From Granulicella arctica (GTDB lineage: Bacteria > Acidobacteriota > Terriglobia > Terriglobales > Acidobacteriaceae): DNA of 64,000 nt. A program made the translations under genes and the position numbers. The DNA lies in the NCBI RefSeq assembly GCF_013410065.1, contig NZ_JACCCW010000001.1:1047093-1111092 (forward strand), given 5' to 3'. Below the pieces are notes generated by a model. It ran no database searches. It saw nothing but the letters and a program-made list of their open reading frames with translations, and was not told the origin of the DNA. Position 1 is the first letter of the stretch. Each line of letters begins with the position of its first letter. Positions 34,510-43,644 of this stretch are shown piece by piece.

Positions 34510-34715
34510 TTGTCATCCTGAGCAAGCAAACCCCGGGTGCCGGGTGCCCCATCTTCGCGACAGCTTCATCGTCGCTAAGGTGGGCGTCGTGCGAAGCACG
34601 ACCGTTCTTTTTCACCCCACCCCAAAAACTGTCATCCTGAGCGAAGGCGAAGCCGCAGTCGAAGGACCTGCGGTTGTTTTTGCACTTGCTGTTGCACTTG
34701 CCGTTGCCCGTTCTC
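34510..34715 (+). repeat. A-head / B / A composite
   Basis: An A head (tgtcatcctgagcaagc, 34510-34526), then B (34534-34610, preceded by a duplicated 'cgggtgc'), then A (34629-34715) with centre GGC-gaa-GCC. Confidence 0.9.
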
Positions 34716-34730
34716 AAACCCCACAAAAAA

Positions 34731-35720
34731 TCACCCCAGCACCCGCCCCGCATCCTGAGCAAAATAAGTCACAATAAAATCCGCCCCAGCCCGCCGAATC
34801 CCCAGCAGCGACTCCATCATCGCCCGCTCCCGCTCCAACCATCCCCGTGCAAACGCCGCCTGCAACATGCTGTACTCACCCGACACCTGATACGCTCCCA
34901 GCGGCAGATCATACCGCTCACGAGCCGCCCGAATCACATCCAGATACGGCATCGCCGGCTTCATCAGCAGCATGTCCGCACCCTCCGCCACATCCTGGTC
35001 GATCTCGCGCATCGCCTCGCGCACATTCGCCCCATCCATCTGGTAGCTCCGCCGATCCCCAAACTGCGGCGTCGAATCCGCCGCCTCCCGAAACGGCCCA
35101 TAGAACGCGCTCGCAAACTTCGACGCATAGCTCATCACCGGCGTGTCCTGCTTGCCCGCCGCATCCAGAGCCGCCCGAATCGCCTCCACCCGGCCATCCA
35201 TCATGTCGCTCGGCGCAACGATATCCGCCCCCGCCACCGCCAGCGAAGCCGCAGCCTTCGCAATCAGCGCCACACTCGAGTCATTCTCAATCGAATAATG
35301 CTCCCCATCCCGAGCCACCACCCCGCAATGCCCATGCGACGTGTACTCGCACAAACAAACATCCGCAATCGTCACCAGCGAGTCCAGCCTTCGATTCGCC
35401 TTCAGCGCCCGCAGCGCCGTCTGCACAATCCCATCCTCGGCCCACGCCCCCGTACCCTGCTCATCCTTCTCCGCCGGCAACCCGAACAGCAGCAGCCCGC
35501 CCAGCCCCAGCGCCGCACACGCCTCCGCCTCCTTTAACGCCTCATCCACCGAGACATTGAACACCCCCGGCATCGACGAGATCTCCCTCCGCACACCCTC
35601 GCCCGGACAGATAAACAGCGGATAGATCAGCGCTCCCGGATGCAACCGCGTCTCGCGCACCAGCGACCGCAGCGCCTCCGTCCGGCGCAAACGACGCATG
35701 CGCGTAACAGGAAAGTTCAT
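34731..35720 (-). CDS. hemB: Porphobilinogen synthase (delta-aminolevulinate dehydratase)
   Basis: A 329-residue cytosolic enzyme condensing two 5-aminolevulinates into porphobilinogen for haem. Motifs are '[20 protein letters not shown]', the metal-site Cys triad in '[14 protein letters not shown]', the first Lys in '[20 protein letters not shown]' and the Schiff-base Lys in '[20 protein letters not shown]'. The Cys triad predicts a zinc-dependent form. The length is normal. It is monocistronic on the minus strand, and its 3' end abuts repeat A (16-bp gap). Confidence 0.97.
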   Translation of the reverse strand: MNFPVTRMRRLRRTEALRSLVRETRLHPGALIYPLFICPGEGVRREISSMPGVFNVSVDEALKEAEACAALGLGGLLLFGLPAEKDEQGTGAWAEDGIVQTALRALKANRRLDSLVTIADVCLCEYTSHGHCGVVARDGEHYSIENDSSVALIAKAAASLAVAGADIVAPSDMMDGRVEAIRAALDAAGKQDTPVMSYASKFASAFYGPFREAADSTPQFGDRRSYQMDGANVREAMREIDQDVAEGADMLLMKPAMPYLDVIRAARERYDLPLGAYQVSGEYSMLQAAFARGWLERERAMMESLLGIRRAGADFIVTYFAQDAGRVLG

Positions 35721-36116
35721 CCCTCCAGTCTACGCAACGCCTGCCCCCGGCAACAGACCACCGCTCCCCATACCGAAGTTCAAAAAAAATCCTCGGACGC
35801 CAAGACATTTCTAGATCGGTAGTAGTACTCTTGGGGCGCCAACCGGGAGACGTTTTCCCGTCATCTTCAAACTCAAGAAAAACCTTGGCGCGCATCCACC
35901 CACGCCAGCGTCATAGAAGTGCCTTTTTCATGATCAGGTTCTGCTGTCCCGCTGGACGCCCCATCCAGTGCAAATCGCTACGGTCCAAACACACGCTGCC
36001 CACCCCCGCGCAGCACCTCTGTTGTTGTTGTCGATAGCCGCGACCCCCCTCAATCGCAGCCCCAGTCTCGCTCCCCCTCGAAATCTCAGACACCAAAAGG
36101 AAAAGTTCATAGCCGT
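35721..36116. other. Gene-free region between hemB and the porin gene
   Basis: 396 bp with no repeat A, B or C and no supported gene. An imperfect inverted pair (gacgccaaga ... tcttggggcgcc, about 35797-35845) and a short A-run (35778-35789) are present. It should contain the divergent promoters of hemB and the porin, but no convincing -35/-10 pair was identified. Confidence 0.4.
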
Positions 36117-37496
36117 ATGCGAGTTATCCGTTCGTCCTGCCTCACTCTCGGCCTCATTGTGCTCCATGCCCTCCCATCGTTCGCTCAATCCACCACCACC
36201 ACCGGCAACTTCTTCCAGCGCTACGCCCACTACTACCGTCAGGACTGGACCAACACCCTCCCCTCCACCCCCGCGCCACCGCGCCGCGGCCTGCCCTCAC
36301 CGCTCGACTCACCCCCCTACCCCAACGCCGACTGGTCCTACGGCGGCTCCCCCGTCATCGGCGAGCCCGACACCCAAAGCTATCCCCTCATGACCGCCAT
36401 CAACGGAGCCACCTCCCGCACCAGGCTCTACGGCTGGATCGAGCCCACCATCAACGCCAGCACCTCCTCCAGCTCCAACCTCCCCGAGGCCAACAACTAC
36501 ATCCCCAACCGCCTCGAGCTCAACCAGATCGTCCTCTACGCTGAGCGCCTCCCCGACACCGTCCAGCGCACCCACATCGACTGGGGCTTCCACCTCACCG
36601 CCCTCTTCGGCACCGACTACCACTTCACCGCCGCCAAAGGCTACCTCTCCTCGCAGCTCATCGACCACAACAACCGCTACGGCTTCGACCCCACCCTCGA
36701 GTACGCCGACATCTACCTTCCCGTCGCCCAGGGCCTCAACCTCCGCATCGGACGCTTCATCTCCGTCCCCGGCATCGAAGCCCAGCTCGCCCCCAACAAC
36801 TACACCTTCTCCCACTCCCTCCTCTACTCCATCGACCCCTTCACCGACACCGGCATCATGGCCACCCTCAAGCTCTCCGACCAGTGGCTCCTCCAGCTCG
36901 GCCTCACCGACGGCCACGACACCGCCCTCTGGACCCCCGACGCCAAACCCTCCGGAACCGCCTGCCTCAACTACACCACCCGCTCCGTCAACGACAACCT
37001 CTACCTCTGCGCCAACGGCATCAACGACGGCAAGTACGCCTACGACAACGCCCAGCAGTACGACGCCACCTGGTACCACCGCTTCTCGAAATCCCTCCAC
37101 ATGGCCACCGAAGCCTGGTACATGTTCGAGCGCGACGTCCCCGCCGTCGGAGGCCCGATCGCCCCCGAACCCAACACCATCGCCGCCGCCTGCGCCCCCG
37201 GCCTCACCCGCTGCACCGCACCCGAGTACGCCGCCGTCAACTTCCTCAACCAGGAGATCAACGCGCACAACTTCTTCACCCTCCGCACCGACCTCCTCAA
37301 CGACAAAAAAGGCCAGCGCACCGGCCACCAGACCCGCTACTCCGAAGAAACCCTCTCCTTCAACCACTGGATCGGCAACACCATCCAGCTACGCCCCGAG
37401 CTACGCTTCGACCACGCCTGGGACCGCCCCGCCTACGACAACGGCACCCACCACAACCAGTTCACCGCCGCCACCGACCTCATCGTCCACTTCTAA
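36117..37496 (+). CDS. Outer-membrane beta-barrel porin, BBP2-like
   Basis: A 459-residue protein. The signal peptide (1-23) ends in PSFA-Q. The mature part is rich in aromatic and Gly/Asn turns: 'RLYGWIEPTINASTSSSSNL', 'YADIYLPVAQGLNLRIGRFI' and 'SVPGIEAQLAPNNYTFSHSL', with the closing strand 'TAATDLIVHF' ending in Phe. These match the BBP2/DUF1597 family of putative porins common in Planctomycetes and Acidobacteriota. Substrate unknown. It has its own transcript and is followed by two A repeats. Confidence 0.85.
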   Translation: MRVIRSSCLTLGLIVLHALPSFAQSTTTTGNFFQRYAHYYRQDWTNTLPSTPAPPRRGLPSPLDSPPYPNADWSYGGSPVIGEPDTQSYPLMTAINGATSRTRLYGWIEPTINASTSSSSNLPEANNYIPNRLELNQIVLYAERLPDTVQRTHIDWGFHLTALFGTDYHFTAAKGYLSSQLIDHNNRYGFDPTLEYADIYLPVAQGLNLRIGRFISVPGIEAQLAPNNYTFSHSLLYSIDPFTDTGIMATLKLSDQWLLQLGLTDGHDTALWTPDAKPSGTACLNYTTRSVNDNLYLCANGINDGKYAYDNAQQYDATWYHRFSKSLHMATEAWYMFERDVPAVGGPIAPEPNTIAAACAPGLTRCTAPEYAAVNFLNQEINAHNFFTLRTDLLNDKKGQRTGHQTRYSEETLSFNHWIGNTIQLRPELRFDHAWDRPAYDNGTHHNQFTAATDLIVHF

Positions 37497-37520
37497 CCCA
37501 CCCTTCCACCCACCCAAAAA

Positions 37521-37715
37521 CTGTCATCCTGAGCGGAGCGCAGCGTAGTCGAAGAGCCTGTCCTGAACTTGTCGAAGGAACCTGCATTGGCCCTTGCTGT
37601 CGCTGTTGTCTGTTTTGAAGCTCAATCCACCCCAACAAACTGTCATCCTGAGCGAAGGCGCGCATTTTGCGCCGCAGTCGAAGGACCTGCGGTTGTTGTT
37701 GTAGTTGCCTGTTCT
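37521..37715 (+). repeat. Two family A repeats
   Basis: The copy at 37521-37615 contains the extra 'gagcctgtcctgaacttgtc' segment. The copy at 37640-37715 has centre GGCGC-gcatttt-GCGCC. Confidence 0.9.
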
Positions 37716-37729
37716 GCCCAAACCAGCTT

Positions 37730-38266
37730 TTACAATGAAACCCCACCCTCATACTCCACCCCCGAAGCCGCCGACCCCAGCGCCCAAAGCGTATACGCCC
37801 CCAGCGCCGTCCCCACCGGCAACAGAATCAGCGTCAGCGCGCCCACCACAAGCGCCAGCCGACGTCCCCAACGCTCCCTCGCCAGCAACGCATACCCCGT
37901 CAGCAGCGACAACAGCGTCAATATCAAAACGATCACCGTCAGTCCCGGCAGCAGCCCAGTCACCCACATCGGCGAAAACGAGCGCACATCCCCACCAAAC
38001 GGCCACACCTCGCCGCCGAGCCGCCGCATCGTCATCGTCCGCAGTGCAAAGATCGCCACCGCCGCGGTCGCCAGCCGCAGCACCCCATAGGTGCTCCACA
38101 AAATCCCCAACGTATGCCTGTGCCGCTCCACCCGCCCCACAGGAACAGGCCCCCTAAACCGTGGCGGCTCCAGCGAAATCCTCGTCCCGCAATGCGGGCA
38201 AAACCGCTGCCCCGCGACCACCCCGCCGCAACAAACCCGACACAGCATCCCGTACCTCGTACCCAT
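37730..38266 (-). CDS. Zinc-ribbon membrane protein, uncharacterised
   Basis: A 178-residue protein. The N-terminal cytoplasmic zinc ribbon has Cys pairs 'MLCRVCCGG' and 'RFCPHCGTR', followed by three to four hydrophobic helices (about 55-75, 100-125 and 135-160). Similar small zinc-ribbon/multi-helix proteins are frequent in Acidobacteriota with no assigned function. ATG 38266 or ATG 38251 could start it. It is divergent from mutS2, with about 100 bp between them. Confidence 0.65.
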   Translation of the reverse strand: MGTRYGMLCRVCCGGVVAGQRFCPHCGTRISLEPPRFRGPVPVGRVERHRHTLGILWSTYGVLRLATAAVAIFALRTMTMRRLGGEVWPFGGDVRSFSPMWVTGLLPGLTVIVLILTLLSLLTGYALLARERWGRRLALVVGALTLILLPVGTALGAYTLWALGSAASGVEYEGGVSL

Positions 38267-38363
38267 CTACCTCAGCATACGTTGCCTTTTTGAAAACGGT
38301 TCCAAAAAAGTGATCACTTCTCCCTTAAATGATCAAAATAGCGCCTTCGCTAACATAGAAGTC

Positions 38364-41114
38364 GTGCCCCACCCGACCCTCCTTCCCGTCATCCCCGCCC
38401 CGCTCGCCGAGTCCAGCGCAGTCGCCCTCGAGTGGCCACGCCTCCGCGACCACATCGCCGCAAAAACCAACTCCCCACTGGGCTTTGCCTGGATACAAAA
38501 CCTCAAGCCAACTTCAGACCGCCCCTGGCTCGACCAGCAGCACCAACGCACCGCCGAGCTCCGCGCCTTCCTCACCGCCGGCGGCAGCTTCACCTTCCAC
38601 GGCCTCTTCGACCCTACCCTCCTCCTCGACAAAGCCCGCATCGAAGGCGCCGCCCTCGAACCCCTCGAGATCCTCTCTCTCCTCACCGTAGCCGAGCGCG
38701 TCGCCGCCTGGCGCACCCTCCTCGACCCCGCACCCAACGCCACCCGCTACCACTGGCCCTCCATCGAAGCCCTCTCCACCGACCTCCTCGACCCCATCGT
38801 CAGCGCGCCCCTCGCCCCGCTCCTCCACCGCCTCCGCGGCAAGATCGAACCCGATGGCACCCTCTCCGACGACGCCAGCCCCGAGCTCCGCCGCATCCGC
38901 CGCGCCCTCGAACGCCAGCACCGCGCCATCGAAGAAAGCCTTCGCCGAGCCGCCCGCCACCTCCGCGAAGAGGGCAACACCCAATCCAATTCAGAAGACC
39001 TCATCACCATCCGCGGCGACCGCTTCGTCATCCCCGTCAAAGCCGAGTTCAAACGCCGCGTCCCCGGCGTCATCCACGCCAGCAGCTCCTCCGGCCAGAC
39101 CGTCTTCATCGAGCCCCTCGAAACCATCGAGCAGAACAACGAGCTCGTCCGCCTCCTCGACGAAGAACAATCCGAGATCCACCGCATCCTCGTCGCCATG
39201 ACCCACGCCCTCGGCGAATCCGCACCCACCCTCCACCTCGGCTGCGCCATCCTGGCCGAAGTAGAATCCCACGCCGCCCGAGCCCGCTTCGCCCAAGACC
39301 TCAACTGCACCCGCCCCGTCTTTACCTTCGCCGCACCCAAAAAGACGTTCGCCGAACCAAAAAACACCGTCATCCTGAGCGAAGCGCGTAGCGCTGAGTC
39401 GAAGGACCCCTGTATTTCGCCCGAAGCACCACAAACCCCACAGGGAAGCCACTCTCACCCCACCAAAAAAACCGTCCTCTCTTCGGACCTCCAACAAAAC
39501 TGTCATCCTGAGCGAAGTGCGCAGCACGCAGCCGAAGGACCTGCGGTTGCACTTGCCGTTGCTCGTCCTCACCCCAACCAACCCCAACTCTCCCTAACCG
39601 CCGCCCGCCACCCCCTCCTCGAACTCCGCATGCGCGCCGAGTCAGGCCCCTCAGCCAGCCCCACCCCCCTCACCATCACCCTCCCACCCCACACCAAACA
39701 GCTCATCATCTCCGGCCCCAACACCGGAGGCAAAACCGTCTCCCTCAAAACCCTCGGCCTCCTCAGCATCATGGCCCAGTCCGGCGTCCCCATCCCCGCC
39801 GAAGAAGCACATCTCCCCCTCTTCGACGCCATCTACGCCGACATCGGCGACGCCCAATCCATCGAGCGCAACCTCTCCAGCTTCTCCGCCCACGTCGTCA
39901 ACGTAGACCGCATCTCCCGTGTAGCCGACGTCCAATCCCTCGTCCTCCTCGACGAGCTAGGCTCCGCCACCGACCCCGAAGAAGGAGCCGCCCTCGCCGT
40001 AGCCGTAGCTGCCCACTTCCTCGCCCTCGATAGCTGGACCGCCATCACCACCCACCTCACCTCCCTCAAGGTCTACGCCGCCAGCCGGACAGGTGTGTTG
40101 AATGCCGCCGTAGGCTTCGACCAGCAAACCCTCTCCCCCACCTACGAGCTCCGCCTCGGCGTCCCCGGAGCCAGCGCCGGCCTCAACATCGCCGAACGCC
40201 TCGGCATGAGCCCCGACATCATCCAAAACGCCCGCGCTCAAATGACCACCCAGACCGCCGACATCGGCGCCTTCCTCGACCAGCTCCACGACCAGCTCAC
40301 CGCCGCCGCCGCAGAGCGCGAAGCCCTCCAACAAAAGGAAAGGGAACTGAGCCGCGAGCGATCCCGCCTCGAGATCGAAGGCCGCCTCGAACAAAAAGCC
40401 CGCACCAAAGAGCTCGAAGCCAAGCTCCACGCCCTCATCGCCGACGTCGAATCCCAGCTCCGCGAGACCGTCAAAGCCATCGACGACAAAACCCTCTCGC
40501 AAAAAATCGCCCGCGACTCCGCCGCCCGCATGACCCGCGCGAAGCGCGAATTTTCCGAGCAGTTCAGCTCCACCGTCCTCGCCCACAACACCCGCGCCGA
40601 CCAGCACGACACCCCCCTCAAGCCCAAATCCCCCACCCCCATCAAGGTCGGCGACCTCGTCCAGCTCAAATCCCTCGGCCGACAGGCCCGCGTCAACCGC
40701 ATCCTCGACGACAAAACCTTCGAGGTCTCCGCCGGTCCCATGAAGATGCGCATCGACCGCTCCGACATCGCCGCCGTCGAGCAGGTCAAAGCCATCACCC
40801 CCCTCGAAGCCGCCCGCCGCCGCGGAGGCGTCACCATCCAGACCGCCGCCACCACCGACGCCGACTACATGACCTCCGAGATCAACGTCATCGGCCGCAC
40901 CTCCGACGAAGCCGCCACCGAAGTAGAACGCTTCCTCGACCGCGCCTTCCTCAGCGGCCTCCCCCGCATCCGCATCGTCCACGGCACCGGCATGGGCATC
41001 CTCCGCCGCACCCTCCGCGAGCTCCTCCGCAACCACCCCCACGTAGCCACCATCACCGAACCCCCACCCAACCAGGGAGGCCAGGGAGCCACCGAAGTAG
41101 AACTCCGCCAATGA
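38364..41114 (+). CDS. mutS2: MutS2 endonuclease with two in-frame repeat insertions
   Basis: About 916 residues (typical MutS2 about 780). GTG 38364 is the first plausible start; no clear ribosome site precedes it. Order: MutS-like core with 'GDRFVIPVKAEFKRRVPGVI' and 'HASSSSGQTVFIEPLE'; an insertion of roughly 75 residues (about 331-407) encoded by two family A repeats and the spacer between them; ATPase with P-loop 'ISGPNTGGKTVSLKTLGLLS' near 450 and Walker B 'LVLLDELGSATDPEEGAALA'; a coiled coil; a KOW-like segment; and a C-terminal Smr nuclease domain ('INVIGRTSDEAATEVERFLD', 'RIVHGTGMGILRR'). MutS2 suppresses recombination or rescues collided ribosomes. The insertions keep the frame open and fall before the ATPase domain. 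Confidence 0.92.
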   Translation: MPHPTLLPVIPAPLAESSAVALEWPRLRDHIAAKTNSPLGFAWIQNLKPTSDRPWLDQQHQRTAELRAFLTAGGSFTFHGLFDPTLLLDKARIEGAALEPLEILSLLTVAERVAAWRTLLDPAPNATRYHWPSIEALSTDLLDPIVSAPLAPLLHRLRGKIEPDGTLSDDASPELRRIRRALERQHRAIEESLRRAARHLREEGNTQSNSEDLITIRGDRFVIPVKAEFKRRVPGVIHASSSSGQTVFIEPLETIEQNNELVRLLDEEQSEIHRILVAMTHALGESAPTLHLGCAILAEVESHAARARFAQDLNCTRPVFTFAAPKKTFAEPKNTVILSEARSAESKDPCISPEAPQTPQGSHSHPTKKTVLSSDLQQNCHPERSAQHAAEGPAVALAVARPHPNQPQLSLTAARHPLLELRMRAESGPSASPTPLTITLPPHTKQLIISGPNTGGKTVSLKTLGLLSIMAQSGVPIPAEEAHLPLFDAIYADIGDAQSIERNLSSFSAHVVNVDRISRVADVQSLVLLDELGSATDPEEGAALAVAVAAHFLALDSWTAITTHLTSLKVYAASRTGVLNAAVGFDQQTLSPTYELRLGVPGASAGLNIAERLGMSPDIIQNARAQMTTQTADIGAFLDQLHDQLTAAAAEREALQQKERELSRERSRLEIEGRLEQKARTKELEAKLHALIADVESQLRETVKAIDDKTLSQKIARDSAARMTRAKREFSEQFSSTVLAHNTRADQHDTPLKPKSPTPIKVGDLVQLKSLGRQARVNRILDDKTFEVSAGPMKMRIDRSDIAAVEQVKAITPLEAARRRGGVTIQTAATTDADYMTSEINVIGRTSDEAATEVERFLDRAFLSGLPRIRIVHGTGMGILRRTLRELLRNHPHVATITEPPPNQGGQGATEVELRQ
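39367..39415 (+). repeat. Family A repeat inside mutS2 (truncated copy)
   Basis: The sequence 'tcatcctgagcgaagcgcg' through 'gtcgaaggacccctgtatt' is read in frame as VILSEARSAESKDPC. The pyrimidine-poor tail is missing. Confidence 0.9.
39500..39570 (+). repeat. Family A repeat inside mutS2 (full copy)
   Basis: A full copy, centre GTGC-gca-GCAC, read as CHPERSAQHAAEGPAVALA, which is a different frame of the element from the neighbouring copy. Only the third plus frame of the element is closed (tga in tcctga). Confidence 0.9.
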
Positions 41115-41119
41115 CCCCA

Positions 41120-41564
41120 CCTACGCCGTTGCCGTTGCCCGTTCTTCAAACAAAGTAAAACCCTCGGGTGCCCCATCTTCGCGACAGCTTCATCGTCGCT
41201 AAGGTGGGCATCGTGCAAAGCACGACCGCTCTCCTCCACCTCACCCCCCACAAAACTGTCATCCTGAGCGAAGGCGAAGCCGCAGTCGAAGGACCTGCGG
41301 TTGCACTTGCCGTTGCTGTTGCCTTTGCCGTTGCTGTTGCTGTTGCTGTTGCCCGTTTTTATCCTCACCACCCCCACCCAAACTGTCATCCTGAGCGAAG
41401 GCGCAAAGCGCCGCAGCCGAAGGACCTGCGGTTGCCCTTGCTGTTGCATTTGCCGTTGCCCGTTTTTATCCTCACCACCCCACCCCAAAAGCTGTCATCC
41501 TGAGCGAAGTGCGCAGCACGAAGCCGAAGGAACCTACATTTGCCTTTGCCGTTGCTCGTTCTTT
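41120..41564 (+). repeat. B-A composite with two further A copies and an A tail fragment
   Basis: An A tail only (41120-41148), B (41165-41236), A (41256-41360) with an expanded TTGCNN tail, A (41383-41467) with centre GGCGC-aaa-GCGCC, and A (41493-41564) with centre GTGC-gca-GCAC. These account for nearly all of the 481-bp gap between mutS2 and purE. Confidence 0.9.
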
Positions 41565-41595
41565 CACCAACCCCACCCCGATATAATCGCTTTCT

Positions 41596-42102
41596 ATGCC
41601 AAACGCACCACAAGTCGGCGTCATCATGGGCAGCCGCAGCGACTACACCGTCATGCAAGCCGCCGTCGAGATCCTCCGCGAGTTCAACATCCCCCACGAG
41701 GTCCGCGTCGTCTCCGCCCACCGCACCCCCGACCTCCTCTTCGACTACGCCGCCACCGCCATCCACCGCGGCCTCCGCGTCATCATCGCCGGAGCAGGCG
41801 GTGCCGCCCACCTCCCCGGCATGGTCGCCGCCAAGACCGTCGTCCCCGTCCTCGGTGTCCCCATCCCCGCCACCGCCCTCCAGGGTATGGACGCGCTCCT
41901 CTCCATCGTCCAGATGCCCAAAGGCATCCCCGTCGGCACCCTCGCCATCGGCAAGCCCGGAGCCGCCAACGCCGCCCTGCTCGCCGTCGCCATCCTCGCC
42001 ACCACCGACCCCACCCTGCAACAGAAACTCATCGCCTGGCGCGAAACCCGCAGTAACGAAGTCCTCGCCCAGACCATCGACGATACAGAGACCATCGCAT
42101 GA
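41596..42102 (+). CDS. purE: N5-carboxyaminoimidazole ribonucleotide mutase PurE
   Basis: A 168-residue class I PurE for de novo purine synthesis. '[20 protein letters not shown]' (GSxSD), '[17 protein letters not shown]' (SAHRTP with the catalytic His) and '[20 protein letters not shown]' (AGxAAHLPGM) are complete. It overlaps purK by four bases. Its product follows PurK in the two-step CAIR route. Confidence 0.97.
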   Translation: MPNAPQVGVIMGSRSDYTVMQAAVEILREFNIPHEVRVVSAHRTPDLLFDYAATAIHRGLRVIIAGAGGAAHLPGMVAAKTVVPVLGVPIPATALQGMDALLSIVQMPKGIPVGTLAIGKPGAANAALLAVAILATTDPTLQQKLIAWRETRSNEVLAQTIDDTETIA

Positions 42103-43280
42103 GCAACCCCATCCTTCCCGGCGCCACCATCGGTATCTTCGGCGGCGGCCAGCTCGGCCGCATGACCGCCATGGCCGCCCGCGCCATGGGCTACCGCATC
42201 CAGGTCCTCGACCCCGATCCCGCCTGCCCCGCCCGCTTCGTCGTCGATAGCTGCATCGAGGCCGGTTGGGACGACACCCGCGAGGCCGCCAACCTCGCCC
42301 GCGGCTGCGACGTCGTCACCCTCGAGATCGAACAGATCTCCCCCGCCAGCATGGCCGCCGCCGCCGCCCTCACCCCCGTTCGCCCCGGCGGCGCCATGCT
42401 CGCCATCATCCAGGACCGCATCGCCCAAAAAGACTGGCTCCACCGCAACGGCTTCCCCATCGGCGACTACCGCGCCGTCCATTCCCTCGACGAGCTCCGC
42501 GCCGCCATCCCCGCCCTCGGCGGCAAGTGCTTCTGCAAGTCCGCCCAGGGCGGTTACGACGGACGCGGCCAAGGCAAAGTCGGCTTCAACCCGAACATCT
42601 CCTTCAGCTCCGCCGCGGACGCCGAAGCCGAGCTCCACGGCGCATGGCAGGCCCTCGGCGAAGGCCCCGGCGTCGTCGAGCAGGCCGTAGACCTCGAACG
42701 CGAGATCTCCGTCCTCGTCGCCCGCACCCCCTCCGGAGAGGTCGCCGTCTACCCCGCCGCCTGGAACCACCACGAGCACCAGATCCTCGCCTGGAGCGTC
42801 ATCCCCGCCCCCATCCCCGCACCCCTAGAGGCCGAGGCCCGCCGCATCGCCACCGCCATCGCCGAAGCCTTCCACCTCGAAGGCATCCTCGCCGTCGAGC
42901 TCTTCGTCACCACCTCCGGCCAGCTTTTAGTCAACGAGCTAGCCCCCCGCCCCCACAACAGCTACCACGCCAGCGAGCGCGCCTGCGTCACCGGCCAGTT
43001 CGAGCAGCTCGTCCGCGCCGTCTGCGATCTGCCCCTCGGCGCCGTCGACGTCGTCCAGCCCGCTGCCATCGCCAACCTCCTCGGCGAGGTCTGGCTCAAC
43101 CCCGACGGCACCCCCCGAGAGCCCCACTTCGACGCCGCCCTCTCCGTCCCCGGCCTGCGCCTCCACCTCTACGAAAAGCTCCGCCCCCGCAAAGGCCGCA
43201 AGATGGGCCACCTCTCCGCCGTAGCCAACACCCCCGACGAAGCCGTAGCCCGCGTCCTCCAGGCCATGGAGCTCCTCTAA
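42099..43280 (+). CDS. purK: 5-(carboxyamino)imidazole ribonucleotide synthase PurK
   Basis: A 393-residue ATP-grasp enzyme carboxylating AIR. It opens '[20 protein letters not shown]'. '[17 protein letters not shown]', '[18 protein letters not shown]' and '[20 protein letters not shown]' then VTGQFEQ are standard PurK blocks. It is translationally coupled to purE by ATGA, and a B repeat starts 18 bp after its stop. Confidence 0.97.
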   Translation: MSNPILPGATIGIFGGGQLGRMTAMAARAMGYRIQVLDPDPACPARFVVDSCIEAGWDDTREAANLARGCDVVTLEIEQISPASMAAAAALTPVRPGGAMLAIIQDRIAQKDWLHRNGFPIGDYRAVHSLDELRAAIPALGGKCFCKSAQGGYDGRGQGKVGFNPNISFSSAADAEAELHGAWQALGEGPGVVEQAVDLEREISVLVARTPSGEVAVYPAAWNHHEHQILAWSVIPAPIPAPLEAEARRIATAIAEAFHLEGILAVELFVTTSGQLLVNELAPRPHNSYHASERACVTGQFEQLVRAVCDLPLGAVDVVQPAAIANLLGEVWLNPDGTPREPHFDAALSVPGLRLHLYEKLRPRKGRKMGHLSAVANTPDEAVARVLQAMELL

Positions 43281-43298
43281 CCAAATCAGCAATGGAGC

Positions 43299-43572
43299 CG
43301 GGTGCCCCATCTTCGCGACAGCTTCATCGTCGCTAAGGTGGGCATCGTGCAAAGCACGACCGTTCTCTTCGCAGCACCACCCAAACTGTCATCCTGAGCG
43401 AGCGCGAAGCGCGAGTCGAAGGACCTGCGGTTGCTTTTGCCGTTGTTTGTTCTTACCAACCTCAACTAAAAACAAAACTGTCATCCTGAGCGAAGTGCAA
43501 AGCACGCAGTCGAAGAGCCTGTCCTGAGTTTGTCGAAGGAACCTGCGGTTGCCCTTGCTGTTGCTTGTTTTT
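43299..43572 (+). repeat. B-A composite plus a second A copy
   Basis: B (43299-43370), A (43387-43455, centre GCGC-gaa-GCGC) and A (43479-43572, with the extra 'gagcctgtcctgagtttgtc' segment). Together with the thrS terminator these fill the 364-bp gap. Confidence 0.9.
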
Positions 43573-43587
43573 AACCCATCCCCCAAC

Positions 43588-43619
43588 AAAAAGCGGCGCA
43601 GCCAAAAGGCCACGCCGCT
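43588..43619 (-). terminator. Intrinsic terminator of thrS
   Basis: AGCGGCG / CGCCGCT plus inner GGC / GCC arms, a 2x2 internal loop and a 4-nt loop, followed on the minus strand by TTTTG. Nearly the same hairpin ends the beta-barrel gene at 45948-45980. Confidence 0.85.
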
Positions 43620-43644
43620 CACACTCAAAACGAAAAACAAAAAC

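Noticed and set aside
37569..38090. Short proteins containing CHPERSA or VILSEA type sequences
   Set aside because: These frames are the translation of family A repeats running into intergenic DNA or across real genes. They have no ribosome site or consistent start, and recur wherever the repeat occurs. Only the copies inside mutS2 are accepted as translated.
38091..38363. N-terminal extension of MutS2 back to ATG 38091
   Set aside because: This stretch is antisense to the zinc-ribbon protein gene and lacks MutS2-like sequence. The recognisable protein begins after GTG 38364.
39367..39570. mutS2 as a frameshifted pseudogene
   Set aside because: Despite the two repeat insertions the frame is open throughout, and the ATPase and Smr domains downstream are intact.
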